A program made the position numbers and the translations under genes. A stretch of DNA of 64,000 nucleotides from Nigrospora sphaerica (taxonomy: Eukaryota > Ascomycota > Sordariomycetes > Amphisphaeriales > Apiosporaceae). The stretch spans positions 1,736,001 through 1,800,000 of the forward strand of contig JAGVVL010000001.1 in NCBI GenBank assembly GCA_018287875.1. The letters run 5' to 3'. Below the pieces are notes generated by a model, which searched no databases, was not told where the DNA came from, and saw nothing but the letters and a program-made list of their open reading frames with translations. Shown piece by piece: positions 12,558 to 24,900 of this stretch; within the stretch, counting starts at the first letter, position 1, and each line of letters opens with the position of its first letter.

Positions 12558-13315
12558 ACTCTTCCCCGCCCACCCCGGCGGTCGGTAGACGGTGTTCGGT
12601 TTTCGAAAAAGAAAAGTACGACGGCATGCGGGAACGGCGGCCGGGGGCGGGGCTTGCGCCTCGCGTGCGGTACTGTGGCGCCGCAAGGGACGCGTTGCGA
12701 CGTGATTCGGCCGGGCGGCTGTTATCGGACTAGAGACACGCCCATGTTTGGTATACCATGTTTTCACGCTGATTTGGTCAATGTGACTACTAAGGAAGCA
12801 GATAGCGGTGTTCAGTATGAAGACGAAGTTATATACTGGACCTAAGAATTCCGTGCCACTGTGATGCGTAAACGCCAAATGGCGGGTTTGGACAGCGTGG
12901 AACTTGCTGCCTGGGATACGCCGCGGTAGCAAGTGCCCTGGTGCGATGACTACTGCGTGTAAAGAGGTATGGAAGCGCGCTTGCTGGCTTGAACCGTAGC
13001 GAGTTCACCGCGACGCATTCGAGTGAATGTAGCATAGGAGATATACGGTTTGGACGAGTTGGTATTCGAACCCTTGGAATTAACCATGACACGCTGTGCA
13101 TGCTGCTATAACGATGTGGGATATGCCATGAAAAGAAAAAATAACGCCATATGCTCCCGTGGTATCATTTGTGTCCGCTCGTGCGGAGTCACGTCTACTG
13201 CAACTTGTTTGCAACCCCGATACAAAGTAAAAATAACGCCTGTAAATGTCGCTGGAATGCTGGTCATGGCATGGTGGTGGTGGAGGTAGGAAAAGGGCAG
13301 GACTAAATGCCAGCC
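12558..13315. other. Convergent 3' intergenic region
   Basis: 758 bp between the 3' ends of SHR3 and the Cys-rich surface-protein gene. It should hold both 3' UTRs and polyadenylation sites. I see no further gene. Confidence 0.7.
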
Positions 13316-14689
13316 TTAGTTCTGCGGTCCCGAGGCATAGTCTCGGATGTCGGTCCACGTGGTGTCACGGCGGTCGTCGTAGGCCGAGGGCGGCGCGAGA
13401 TGCGGCGACGGCGGCAGCGGAGGCGCCAGCCGGTGGCGCCCCGGGCCGCCCTTGTCGCCGTCGAGGCCCGCAGGGCGGCCGTAGGTGGCGGCGGCGTATT
13501 GCTGGGCGTCCAGACGAACCTGGATGCTCTCGGGGCTCGGCTGGCGCGGCGCGTGCTGGGCGCTCGCGCTGAAGTGGCCGATGCTGCCGGTGCTGCCGAC
13601 GCTGCTTCGGGCGCTGCTGCGCCCGCTGTGGTTCATGCCCCGGATGGGCCGGATCGGGGGCGGCATGGCCGAGGGGTGGCGGGCCCAGTGGGGGGACTGC
13701 CCGTCAGCGGGCACACCGAGGCCGTCCGAGTTCCAGTAGTCGTGCCGTACGGCCGCCTCCTGGGACGGCCGGTAGAACGATACGGACGCCGTCGAGCCGA
13801 TGCTCGGGGTGCCCTTGCCGTTGAAGTCGCTGCGCTGGACGTTACCGATGGGCGCGCTGATGTGGAAGGGGGGCCCCGTCCTCGGCTTGCCGATGCACCC
13901 AAAAAAGGACTTGGTGTCGCGGTTCCGCGCCGACCGCATCGACATGGCCGACGGCGCCCGCACGTTCGACTGCTTCTCCTGGCGCTTGGAGCGGCGGCGG
14001 CAGACGATGACGGCGGCCACGATCATGAGGATGACCATGAGACCGCCCGCCACAGCGCCGCCGATGATGGCAGCCGACGCACCGTTCCCGGCGGCCGGTT
14101 CCTCGGGTTGAGCCGATGACGGGGCGGCCGAGGAGGTGGTCTCGGGGCTTCCCGATGCCGTCGACGACGCGGCCGGCTTGGAGGTCGGCGAGGGAACCGA
14201 CGACGAGACAGGCGTTTTGGATGGACTGGCGCCAAGGGGCTTCTTGCTTTGATCCGCGTCCATGACGCAGTTGTCGTCAACGCAACTGTAGCCATAGGGG
14301 CAGCAGTTGACACCGCACTTGGGCAGAGAACCGGCCAGTACCGTGGTTTTGACCTGGGCGCCCGGGTACGTCTCGGCGTCCTGCAGCTTGAGGTCGCAGA
14401 CGATGGGGGCGATGACGGCACAATTGGCCTTGCCACCGGGACAGCATATCACCGTTGTTGCCCCGGCGAGGACGACACACTCGGAGCCCTTGGCATCACA
14501 GCAGAAGTTATCAGGCAGGCCGGACTGCGTGCATTTCGCGAGGGACGCATCGCCTCCACACGTGTCATCCCTCCTAAATATCTGCTCGGGTCGAATGGAC
14601 ATGGCGTGGGTGGTGAGAGGCAGCGCGGCCAGCGCGGCTGCGAGCAACCAGGCCCGCAGCACGCCTCGGTTTCGTTTCATGCTCTGCAT
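13316..14689 (-). CDS. Cys-rich single-pass surface membrane protein, function unknown
   Basis: An intronless gene encoding 457 aa. I do not recognise a named family. The layout is that of a type I plasma-membrane protein. There is an N-terminal signal sequence (about residues 8-29). An extracellular module follows with 14 cysteines (44, 53, 63, 64, 71, 82, 83, 90, 98, 125, 129, 130, 136, 141), including two CCP motifs and a CG..CCPYGYSC element. A Ser/Thr/Pro stalk (about 150-200) is likely O-mannosylated. One transmembrane helix (about 206-230) is followed by a basic RRRSKR stop-transfer sequence, and a cytosolic tail of about 220 residues is rich in Ser, Pro and Gly. The shape recalls Mid2/Wsc-type wall sensors, but the Cys spacing is not that of WSC. 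ATG at 14689 is the first in the frame; ATG at 14680 is a close alternative. Three residues separate them. Confidence 0.88.
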   Translation of the reverse strand: MQSMKRNRGVLRAWLLAAALAALPLTTHAMSIRPEQIFRRDDTCGGDASLAKCTQSGLPDNFCCDAKGSECVVLAGATTVICCPGGKANCAVIAPIVCDLKLQDAETYPGAQVKTTVLAGSLPKCGVNCCPYGYSCVDDNCVMDADQSKKPLGASPSKTPVSSSVPSPTSKPAASSTASGSPETTSSAAPSSAQPEEPAAGNGASAAIIGGAVAGGLMVILMIVAAVIVCRRRSKRQEKQSNVRAPSAMSMRSARNRDTKSFFGCIGKPRTGPPFHISAPIGNVQRSDFNGKGTPSIGSTASVSFYRPSQEAAVRHDYWNSDGLGVPADGQSPHWARHPSAMPPPIRPIRGMNHSGRSSARSSVGSTGSIGHFSASAQHAPRQPSPESIQVRLDAQQYAAATYGRPAGLDGDKGGPGRHRLAPPLPPSPHLAPPSAYDDRRDTTWTDIRDYASGPQN

Positions 14690-17600
14690 GTATTTGTCAG
14701 AATGAAAAAGGATGTTTCGCGTGTCGAGCGGCACAGGTCGAGTGACGGTGGGTAAAACGCGGCAGCGAAAACGTAGGGATGCCGTTCGCGAGTCTGGGCA
14801 GCCAGAGGGTATGAATTTATATCGACAAAGGGAGGGTTTCACGAGAGCAATTGTCCAACACCGTGTCAAAGAGTGAGGGGTGAAGAGGGGGTCTGGGGGT
14901 AATGCAAACAGGTCAAGAGGTATGAATGAACAGCCCGCGTCACGAGCAAGAAGGCAAGAACAAAGGCGACTGTAAGTGAGTCCCGCTGTGCAAGGGACGA
15001 CAGAGGGAACGAGGATGAATGACAAGATGTGTTGGACCAAGGGAAAAAAGAGGCACGAGGACTGGATCGTGGCTGCGGGTGTGACCTTTGTTTGTCTTTG
15101 TTCCCTCGGACTGGCGCTCGTCAGGCCCAGTGGCCGTGGCTCGACGATGGAACGTCGGGCAATCGGGCAAGCAGGCGTCGAGTGAATGACTGGCAGCGAT
15201 TCCAACACAAGGGTCTGAGATCCAACGAAAAGCAGGCCAGCGGGCCACGGGAAAACAAGAGCGGAAGCGACAAGGCCGTCGGGCGGCGATCGACTGGACG
15301 AGGGCGTGGCCGCTGGCCTGGTAGAGAGAGGCGGGGGGCATAGCTACAGCCCGCGAGCAGCCGGTCGCCAGTCAAGAGGCAGTGCAGGTCGGAGCGGCGC
15401 TCGCTTCGGCCAGAACGAGAGGCCATCGTGAAGCGCCGACTGAGCGGCTACGACGGTCCTTGTCGGCCCAGGCAGTGGTTGATAGCCGTCGAATCGGGGC
15501 CCACGTCTGGGGATAGGCGCGAGTGGTCGTGGGCGATTGGCTGACAGCTCTCGACAGGGCCGGCGACTTTTGTTTCGAAAACTGCCTCTTTGGGGAGTCC
15601 GCGTCCACAAAATATGGGGCGCTCGACTGCGGGCTACATTGTACCTACCGCTGAAGAACAGGTACGCAGGGAAGTACCTACCCACCTGTGGAGCAGCAGC
15701 ACTGCTGTGTGTAGGTGCGGCGTACTGGAGATTGGTGACTGATCGATCCCCTGCAGGCGTTGGGCTGGATGGGATACCGAAATAGGATCTCCCGAAGGCC
15801 GCCAGAGGACGGGAGCTGGAGATAGGGTGTGGACAGATCCCCGGCGTGCGGCTGGTGCGCGTCTCCGAAGTTGGTCTTTCTCCGACTACATGATCCATCG
15901 TCCAGGTATGCAGACTAGATGCAGGAGGCGTGGGATAGCGCTGAAGGCAGGCGGACATCGAGGAGGAAAGCGCCGAGAGGTGCATACCTCTTCTTACTCT
16001 CCATCTGCGATACCGGCCCTCCTACCGGACGCCGGGCCTTGTGCAGAGGCAAGCGGGATAGATTCGGTGCAGGATTCGTTCTGCCCTCAGCCACCGGCCG
16101 ATGTCGCATGCAGGTACCATGGGATGTCAGGTGGCCAGGCTGGCCGGCGTCGTCGCAACCTCCAGCGATACCTTGTCCAGTGCATGCACCTCTCGCGACG
16201 AGCCCGCGGCCGATGTAGTCGTCGTCGTCGTCGTGCCCTTGGCGCCAAACGGGAAGCCGATGGACATGCATGAAAGCGGCCGCCGACCGGCCGACGGTCA
16301 TGCGCGCATCCCTTGCGCTACCGGTGAGGGGGGAAGGCCCTTCCGGGGTAACGGTACGCCCTCGCGATCGCCGGCCAGCATATCGTCATCCGATGGTTGT
16401 CTTCGGCCCTACCAGACCCGAAACCCAGACCGCTCGCTCTTGGTTTGCCGGTTGTCCCGCCGCGCCGCGGTTATCCGTGTGTCTTCAGCTCGTCAAGGGT
16501 CGGGAACGGGGTCACGGGGGGGCTTCTGGGGAGTGGGCGTCATGGCTGAGGCCGCCATCGTGTCCGCCACGCCCCAGCCACACTCTCGCCGATCGCCCTA
16601 CCCCACCACGCAGCCCGTTTTGTCGTGGGAATGGAGACGGACTGACATGGCAGAACTGACATGGCAAACCTGTTTTCCCCCGTCTTTTGCCCTCCCGCTC
16701 CAGTCGCCAGGCGGCCCTGCCGCCGCCCTGCCAGCCAGCCTTCTCCCCTCCGTGAGCATAGACATTGTTTCTCGTGGCGCTACAGGGTAGGATGCAAGGC
16801 GGCCCGCAATCCCTCGTCCAGGCCGAGGTGGGGGCACGCAGCAACTGGGGAGAAGGGAGGGGAAAAAAAAAAAACGAAGGAAGGCAAAGAGCAAGGTCCA
16901 GGGTGGAACGGATCGCTACGATGATGGGAGGCCTGCTAAAAAAAAAAAGCTGGACCTCACCGACTTGGGCCGAGACATGCCATGTTCCCTGCCCATGCAC
17001 GCCTTCCCCCACGAACCGGTCAGGCGGTCAACCGGCGACGGGCCATTTTGCCCATTGTCGCACTCGGCCGAATTTTGCCCACGGATGGCTCGTCATGACG
17101 CCCGGTGATGCCTTTTGCTCCCTCTTTCCTACGGGACGGCACGGGCCATTCTCGATGGGCATTGGGCAATGCGACTTTTTTTTACCCAGCAAACCCATAT
17201 TTGTCACATGACCCCCATCGCCGGCGATCCTCGCACGCGCCCCACCTCGTGCAGAATGCGCGCGCTCCATGCACGTCGTGCCGTCGAGGCCGTAAGTTCG
17301 GCGCCTAACTGTGCTGCCTCCCGGTACGCCGTATTCCCGGGTGGTAGATGGGTCCCGCGTCACCTTTTGCTGCGCTGTGCTGTGCGTTGTATGATCTGTT
17401 ACGAGACGCCAGAAGAAAAGGAACCCCCCCCTGCTCCCGATTGTATCCTCTTGTCCGCTCCACCGATGTACCTACACTGGGCATGACCGCGCTCCATAGT
17501 CCCTATGCTGGCATGTAAGTGAGTCACGATGTGTGGACGGTCGAAAGCGCGCTTAGGGCGGCCTCGGTGCGCGCAAGTCGGCTACGACCCCAGTGCTTCG

Positions 17601-18364
17601 TGGAACGGTCGTGCATCGGCAGAAGACGGTGAAGGGTATGGGTGCCAGTGGGTATATTCTTGTGTTTCATTACAGAAGTAACTTTCTCTCGGAGTATGCA
17701 TCTCGACGAGAGAAAAAGAGGTATCGTTTCTTGCCCGGAGCTGTCAGAGCGGAGCTCCCCTAACATCCCAATGTCCGTCCAGTCCAGGGCCAGCTGTCCC
17801 GAGGCCCATCCAACCCGATAATGCTCCTGGCCCTTGTACCCAAGATGGTCCCGGCCGTTCAAACTCCAGCCTTTCCAATCCATGCAGTGGTATAGAGAGC
17901 ATGAAAACGCACGATCCTGTTGTTGCGTTGTTAAAGATGAGGGGGAAAAAAGATGGGAAAACGGAGTGGTGGAAAAATCATCGTCTTCTCGTAAAACCGT
18001 CGCAATGAATCGTTTCTTCCGCCCAGCGTGACGGCCTCCCAGTCGGCCGTTGCACGTATAAAAGATCCAGCGTTCCAATGTGTCGCTCACCAAAAAAAAA
18101 ATAAACCAAGTCCCTGAAATGTGCCTTGCGGCGTCTTTTCTGTTGTGCCGAAAAGGGGGTATAATGTAGCCGGGGAAAGAAGGAATGGGAAACGTGGCGC
18201 AACCACGCGACGCAGCTGCGTCCAAGCGAAGAGAGGGCATGGCGAAGGCCGGCATCGCCCCACCAAAGGGCACATGCGACGAGGAGGCCGGGGCAGTTCC
18301 CGGCGCCACCTACCCGCCACCATCCCCCCCTGACAGTCCAGCTGCGAAGGGAGGCGGGGCGCGG
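14690..18364. other. 3.7 kb intergenic region upstream of the surface-protein gene
   Basis: This is the promoter side of the surface-protein gene and, at its right end, the 3' flank of the transcription-factor gene. Open frames such as 16101-16790 plus and 17524-18309 minus have no recognisable domain; the latter is most likely 3' UTR. A short (GTC)n run lies at about 16218-16234 and A-rich runs near 16864 and 16938. No gene is called. Confidence 0.6.
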
Positions 18365-20644
18365 CTAGATGAGCAGGAAGTCCCAGCCCTTCATCCGCAT
18401 GGTATCTCTCCAGGAGATGTGCGGAGCCTCCGTGGATCCCGTGGCGCTTGGGCTGGCCGCGTAGCTGTCGGCCTGCTGCCAGACCTCACGCAACACCGCC
18501 ACCACGCCGCCGAAGCTGCCGTAGCTGGAGGCCTCGCCGAGCTGGGCTAGGCGGTCCTCGAAGAACTGGCGGAAAGGCGAGGACGCCAGGCTCACGGATC
18601 CACCCATCAGGTAGACCCAGGCCAGGCTGCGGTCAAAGCCGGCAACCCCCGAGGGGATGAAGTTGAGCACCTGCGTCAGCTTCTCCACCAGCCCGACGCA
18701 GCTGCTCTGGCTGGGCGAGAAGCCGGGCACGAGGCTGCAGAGGTAGATGCGCGCCGCCAGGCGGAAGGCGCTGGTGATGTTGCGGCTCAGCTGCTTCGGG
18801 CTCAGGGACCCGTTGGCGTTGAAGGGCGCCTTGGGCCCCGTCTCGCCCATCTCGGTTAGGCCGATTTGGTCGCCCAGGGCGTGGACGTGCTGGCAGAGGC
18901 TGATGTCGTCCATGCCGTCTTTCTTGAGGGCCTCGAGGCAGGCAATCTCGGAGATGAGGTACATGACCCGATCCTCGCAGCCCATGAGCTCACGGAGACC
19001 CAGAGACGAGTTGGTGGTGGACAGGTGCTTCTCGCGGTACGTGTGAGCGAAGTTGGGCGCGCGGCCGTGCATGGTGGCGCCGATGATGTCGATCCACGAC
19101 GAGAGCGTCATGTTGAACGGCGTCTGCGCCGGGTGCTCGATGGGGTCCGAGACGCGGCGAGGCAGGTCCAGCTTGGCCACCAGGGACTTGACGGCTTCGA
19201 AGTGCTGGTGCCAGGGGATGTCGGGCAGGCCGTCATCGTAGCGACCCACGCTGCACTGGAAGAAGATGAGGCCCAGGGTGGCCTCGAGGATCTGCTGGTG
19301 GTTCTCGTCCTCGTTCAATGCCTCGCAAAGCGCCATGATGGTGGCCTGGCGGTGGCGCATGATGTCGTGGTCCAGTTCACCGCACGGCACGTTCATGGTG
19401 GCCTTGTAGTGCTGCGCGGCCACCATGAGGCAGCAGTGGAGGTAGGCCTTGTTGTTCTGCAGGGCGGGGAGCACGAGGCCGGAACCGACAGAGCCGTGCT
19501 GATTGCTCTCGATGATGGGGAAGACGGTCGGCAGGACGAATTGGATGAAGTGGTCCAACAGGCGCTGGTCACCCTCGTCCAACTCAATGTCAACCTGCCG
19601 GTTCTGCAGGACCGGGCCGTGGGCAAAGTCGAAGAAGTTGAGGTCGAGGCTCTCTTCCGCGAGAGACTCCCTCCGCTCCTGGAAGGTCTGCTGGGCCCAT
19701 TGGCCCCCGTAGGGGTACGAGGGCAGGATGGTGCCGGGCGGCGGGGGGGTTTGGAAGGTGCTGCTGAAGGTCGACACGGTGGATTCGTGCATGGTCGGGA
19801 CGTCGTCCACATACATCTGGCGCTCCGTCTTGACGTCGATCTCATAGGGGGCCATGCCGGGCATGCCGAACATGTAGTCCTGGTGCTGAGGGTGGATTTG
19901 CGGCGTGTACGAGCCATAGTCCTGCACGGTGGGCGGGCTGTTGAAGTGGAAGGCGAACTGCGAGTCGATCGAGTCGGACCTCGCGCGATCCAGGGGATCC
20001 GAGAAGGTGGCCGAGGTGGGCAGCGAGTGGGAAAGGCCCGGCGGCGAGCTGACGACGGTGGTCTGGATCGTGTTGGAGTGGGCGGCCTTCTCCGAGAGCT
20101 TCTTGCGCTTGATGATCATCTTGATGTCGTCCTTGTGCTGGCGGCGCGCCTCATTGTTGCTCCACCAGATGGGCCTCTTGTACTCGCAGCAGAGGCCGAG
20201 GTGCTTGCATGCCGAGCACATGGGCGTGCCCTCATCGCACTTCTTGCGCCGCAACCTGCAAGTATAGCAGCCTATGGGTAGGTAACGGTATTAGCTCAGC
20301 ACCTATGGTTGACACCCACTTGCACGGACTAAGACCCCGCGTGTTTGTGTGTGTGTGTGTGTGTGTTCAAGTGGGAAGGGGACATAAAAAGGAAAAAAGA
20401 GACCGTGTAGGTCAGTCACACACGTACCTGTTCTTGAGCGACGGTGCATCTGTGACTTGGCCTTGGAACTGGCATTGTTGGTGGTTGTGGTGGTGGAGGG
20501 GGAAGTAGCGGTAGTGGTGGTGATGGTGTTGTTGCTGGCTCTCGAAGCCGCCTTCGACTTTGCTGGTTGTGCGATAGCCATGTTGATGCCTCCTGCTGCT
20601 GCTCGCATGAGGCTGTTTCGCGAGTTGGGGGGTATGGTTGACAT
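18365..20644 (-). CDS. Zn2Cys6 fungal transcription factor
   Basis: Two exons, 20644-20428 and 20271-18365, encode 707 aa; the 156 bp intron begins GTACGT and ends CATAG. The intron falls just before the DNA-binding domain, and splicing gives SRTGCYTCRLRRKKCDEG. The zinc cluster uses Cys74, 77, 84, 91, 94 and 100 or 101 (pattern C-x2-C-x6-C-x6-C-x2-C-x5/6-C). It is followed by a basic stretch with KRPIWWSNNEARR. The long C-terminal region (about 270-690) is helical and resembles the fungal-specific transcription factor region seen in many Zn2Cys6 proteins. The N-terminus is low complexity (Thr/Ser/Ala). The first ATG of the exon-1 frame is at 20644; the open frame above it has only a TTG. Targets cannot be inferred. 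The intron carries a (GT)10 repeat. A long 5' flank suggests complex control. Confidence 0.9.
20347..20366. repeat. (GT)10 microsatellite inside the transcription-factor intron
   Basis: Ten perfect GT units (plus strand; AC units on the sense strand of the gene) inside the single intron (20272-20427), between the sequence coding the N-terminus and that coding the zinc cluster. Confidence 0.9.
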
Positions 20645-21299
20645 TTGTATCGCGAGCGACAACTACTACCTGGTCCTGGGAGGTACCTGCGTGTGGAGAC
20701 GGGCCCCAGTGTACTGCTGGGGAGGGGGGCCAGGGGGGCGGAGGGGGGGCAGGATCTTCGCACGAGCCGAGCGAAAGCGGGAGGAGAAGCAGCTGACCAG
20801 GGGTCCAGGTCGGGCAGTGAGCGAGGCAAAGAGAGACAGGGTCTGCCAGGCCAGTCCGGTCCAGGGACTTTTTCTCTCTCTTCCTCTCTAGTACGGTCTA
20901 GGGCCTAGTATTGGTGAATTCCCTTCCTCGCAGCCCCAGAGGTCGGTCTTGCGTGGAAATGACGGCGGGCAGGCCCAGCCCGTGTAATATGTGTGTGAGT
21001 GGTTGATTAGGTAGATTATGCCTCGTCAAATGAGTGACAGGATCCAAGCAAGTCCAGCTTGCCTTTCACGTTGGAGTGTGATTAGGAGGGTTAGGAGAGA
21101 GAGGGGGGGGGGGAGAGGGGGAGGAAGAGGTTTGGTGGAGGAGAGGTCGACACTTGATTCTCTTGCTCTGCTTCACCTTCTCTTCTCACGTCCCCAACTT
21201 GGAGGTGCAAGACTTATATCGTGGCCGACTCTCGGTCGACCGCCTGTGCTATCACCTCATGGCCCGTCGGGTGTTTCTATTTTTGACACATCGGGCGAA

Positions 21300-21342
21300 T
21301 TGGGGTAAATCCCAAATTAGCCCGCCTTCTGCGGGCCTAATT
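21300..21342. other. Double hairpin element
   Basis: TTGGG and CCCAA (21300-21314) bracket a short loop. Directly after, AATTAGCCCGC (21315-21325) pairs with GCGGGCCTAATT (21331-21342) with one bulged base and a five-base loop. Function unknown. Confidence 0.55.
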
Positions 21343-21923
21343 AGCACCACCTCAGCTGCATCACGCACCACGGTGGATGGGTACGCACATGCGTTGCCCG
21401 TCGTGGTCCAAAGAGCCCTGGAGCCCAGAGTGACATGATCCGTATATGCGCCCACGACGCGCCAATGAGGTTGCCGCCCCCGAGGACCTCACAGCTGAGA
21501 GTGGACACCCCGACCTACCCGACCTGCCACCCCCGCTCGTCGACGGCAGTACAAAGGCGTTGTACGGGCCTGGTGGACGCACTCGCGGAAGCAGGTGGGT
21601 GCAGGCCTTGACAAGGGGGCCGCAGGCATGAGAAACATCGGGCGACTAATCAGCGTCCAGCTCGCGGAATGTGGCTGCCCGTTCATTGGGGACGACGGCC
21701 TGCTTGACCGTGGGTGCCGTGATGCATCATGCAGAGACAGGGGCGGCGGGCAAGCGGGGGGGGAAGAGGCCTGCCTCTTGGGGGGGGGGGTGTGTGAGGG
21801 GAGGGGAGGAGTGAGGAACAGATCCAGTGGAAGCGAACAAGAGGGCACTTCCCACTAGTACTAGTTTTTTTTCCCTTCCCCACGAGAGGACGGGAGCGAT
21901 GATGAGCCGGCGTGAGCTAGTGA

Positions 21924-21940
21924 ATGAGTGAGTGAGTGAG
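21924..21940. repeat. TGAG tetranucleotide tandem repeat
   Basis: About four TGAG units, with further imperfect copies just downstream (to about 21960). Non-coding. Confidence 0.6.
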
Positions 21941-24900
21941 ACGAAGAGGTGAGTGAGGTGAGAGAGCGTGCGCGTGCGCGTGCCAGATCCTTGTCCGTCT
22001 CTGCATATCGGGTTATCGGTTTACCAAAAGCCGCAAACTTGGTGTTGATCGCAAAAGACGGGACCGGTGCGGCCCTGCTGGGAGCCGATATCGCCTGGGG
22101 CTTCGAACAATTCGTCTCGCCCGAAGCCTACCAGAGTCATTCCGTCGCCTTCCTCATGCCTTCCTCGTGTCGGGGTAAACACCGCCCTGGCGAAGAGCAC
22201 CACTTCCCCCCGTTGAGGAAGTGCTTGTGCGTATCTCCGCGTGTGCGTGCCCAATGCAGGTAGGTAGCAGCACGAACTGGCCCACCCACACCCTCGCCGC
22301 AGATGGTGTGTACACCCTCATGTAGGTACAGGCATTCGCACCAGCCCATATCAGATGTGATAACGGCGCCAAGGCACAGAAAGGTAGGAGGCGAGCGAAG
22401 GCACGGCCGCAGTACCCTTGCATCGATCACAACGGTATATGCGGCACCGGCTGGGACAATGCTCTGTAATCTGCATGTCAGACTCTGCCGGTCCACTCGC
22501 TAGCGTGCGTCCTCTCCCCTCTTCCGGAACCGGATAACAAGTCGTCGCTGGGCCGGCCAGAGAAGCCAGCGGCCGGCCGATGGGCTGGGCGCAGTCGCGG
22601 TTGTGTGGTGCTGCGAACGAGGGCACACGCACTTGGTGCACGCGTTCACGGCGACATTTTGGCCCATGTGGGAACAATATGCGAACGAACGATTCCATAG
22701 CATCCACTCGCTCGCGTTCCCCCTCCCCTCCCCCTTGACGACGGGGGTCCGGCGAAGGGAAGCTAAGAGAGCGAGCGCACTTGGTTCCCTGGACCCTGGC
22801 GGCGGACGCGAGCACACAGACACTGGGCGGGCAGGACCGGGACATTGCGCAATGTGGTCACTTCCACCAATTGCCAGCCGGGCAAGGACATCAGTGATGA
22901 CATTGGTCGCCAGACCGGGCCAGTCGTTGGGACGGGCAGAGTCATTTCGCGCGGGCGAGCCCTGGCAGGTGTAGGGTTTGTGCCGGGTCCGAGTGGGTTT
23001 TTGGCAACGGGCCACGACAGGCCGCACGACCGGGGCATTGCATGGTCAGGTCGCAGCCATCGTCAACAGGCGGACCCGAGGCAGGCTGGCAGTGTGGCAT
23101 GGCCGCGGGAAGCAGGGAGGAGGAGCTTCTTTTTGCTGGGCCAGCGCGTCACACGGTCACGTCCCAAGCTTCTGGGAGGGGCGGTAACGACGAGAAAACC
23201 CGGGCACTCACAGCCAAAAGTCAGAAAGACGCCCCACCGGGCGTCTCTTGACGACGACGAGGACCGCCGGCACCGATGAGCTGGGCCGGGGGCCCGGCCC
23301 CAACTGGATAGGACATCGCAGGCTACGCAGGGCAGGGCACAACAGGCCGACAGTGCAGCACGGCAAAGGTGACGAGCATCGGGTTGCAGCGCCAGACCGC
23401 CAATGAGCGTGTCCGCACGAGAACAAGTCGTCCCGGGAAGCTGATTCGACGCGTGTGATATTGAAAAGTGCGTTAGCGCCCTGGGCGGGACCAACCGACT
23501 TGTTAGCCTCTGTGATGAAGAAGCGACTTGGGATGAGGATTGGCTCGCGGGCGGGAGCTAGTCGACAGGGGCAGGGGCACCCGGGGCAGGCTCGCGACGA
23601 ATCTGAATGCAAGACGGGAACTGTCTGCTAGCGCCGGCCAGCTAGTCCGGTGGGGCCACGGAGCCGAGTGTTGGATGGGTCCATGGGATATGGTGGACCG
23701 ATCCATCAACTGCCACTACGAGTAGGTGCAATGTACTTGTGGCTTACACCTAACCGTCTCTGGACGCTGAGAGGAGAGGAGGCTACGAATCCCCCAGTAA
23801 CAGCTGCCAGGCAACAGGTCATCATCTCGCAACCCCGTAACCATCGTGGAGTAAGAGTCCTGTATAGAGACCCCTAGGTACCTACATAGGCATTATTCCA
23901 ATGCATCGGGTGGATGACAAGCCAAAAAGCACCACCACGCAGGGCTCCATCCGATATATGTGAATGTGCGAGTTGATTGAGTGGGTGCATGCGTGTCTGC
24001 ATCCTGCCTCACCTATCTATTCCGCATATCCTGTCTCCCCTGGCAGCTGGCTTAGTTGGTCCTTCCAGAAGTTACATGCTGGGTTTAGCCATCATCCTGG
24101 TTCGCCATTGCTTGCCCGTTCAACCAGCTGCCGGGTGTTCGTGCGTATGTACTTACTTAGCCATGTGCATGTGCGTTGTACGCATGTGCAGGCAGAGGGG
24201 TCGCACGTCTTTTCCCCATCGAGCGAAGAGAGCTAATTTGCGTTCTTTTTGTGTTTTTCTATAATTAACCCTCTTCAGCTTACAAGTCCTCGCTCGGCGG
24301 CCTGCCTAGTCCGACCCCACGTGGGTTAATTTATGCGCTGTGCCACTTTACGCCGTGCGATGCAGGTGTGGTAGCAAAGCCGCGAGCATCCTTCCCCCAT
24401 CTGGGCCCTCCATATGCACTCGTCTGCCGCATTCGTGCATGCCCAGGCCTGCCATGGGAACACACACTGCTGCCGACGCCTATGCCTGCTCGCCTGACGA
24501 GGGCGTGTGGCCCCCGGAAGCAGTTAGCCCGGATTGTTTATTAGCCACGAACTAACGGGGAAAAGGACGAGGCCTAATTATGGCTCTTGGCCGCTTGCCA
24601 TCGCCGCCGCGAGATCTATCCATCTGACAGGCTGGTAACGTTCTGGCCCCGTCCCCGCTTGGCTGGCAGGTTTTTGCCAGGGCGCCAGGTCACGGTGAGG
24701 TCTCCTACATTCTGTCCCTTCGCCCTAGAAAAGGCCCTGGACAACATCCATGGGCGGGCATGTGGTAACCCACTTGGTCTCCGCTGGCAGATCTTCAATG
24801 TTGGGCATCTACCCGTTATGTTACCTCACCGCACCGCATGACATGGTCCCTGGTCCCCCCCCCGTCCCACTCAGCGATGACTCAAAAAAAAGGCATACAC

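Noticed and set aside
11802..12932. 376-codon antisense frame over SHR3
   Set aside because: Shadow; the sense strand gives a textbook Shr3 after splicing.
13316..15208. Full 630-codon frame as the surface protein
   Set aside because: The first codon is TTG and the added 173 residues have no ATG. A signal peptide begins right at ATG 14689/14680.
17524..18309. 261-codon minus-strand frame just downstream of the transcription factor
   Set aside because: No domain. Its position fits 3' UTR, and part of it is A/T-run-containing sequence unlike the coding exons.
18866..20281. 471-codon open frame on the plus strand over the transcription-factor gene
   Set aside because: It mirrors the sense codons of the Zn2Cys6 gene (high GC at third positions), is low complexity and has no domain.
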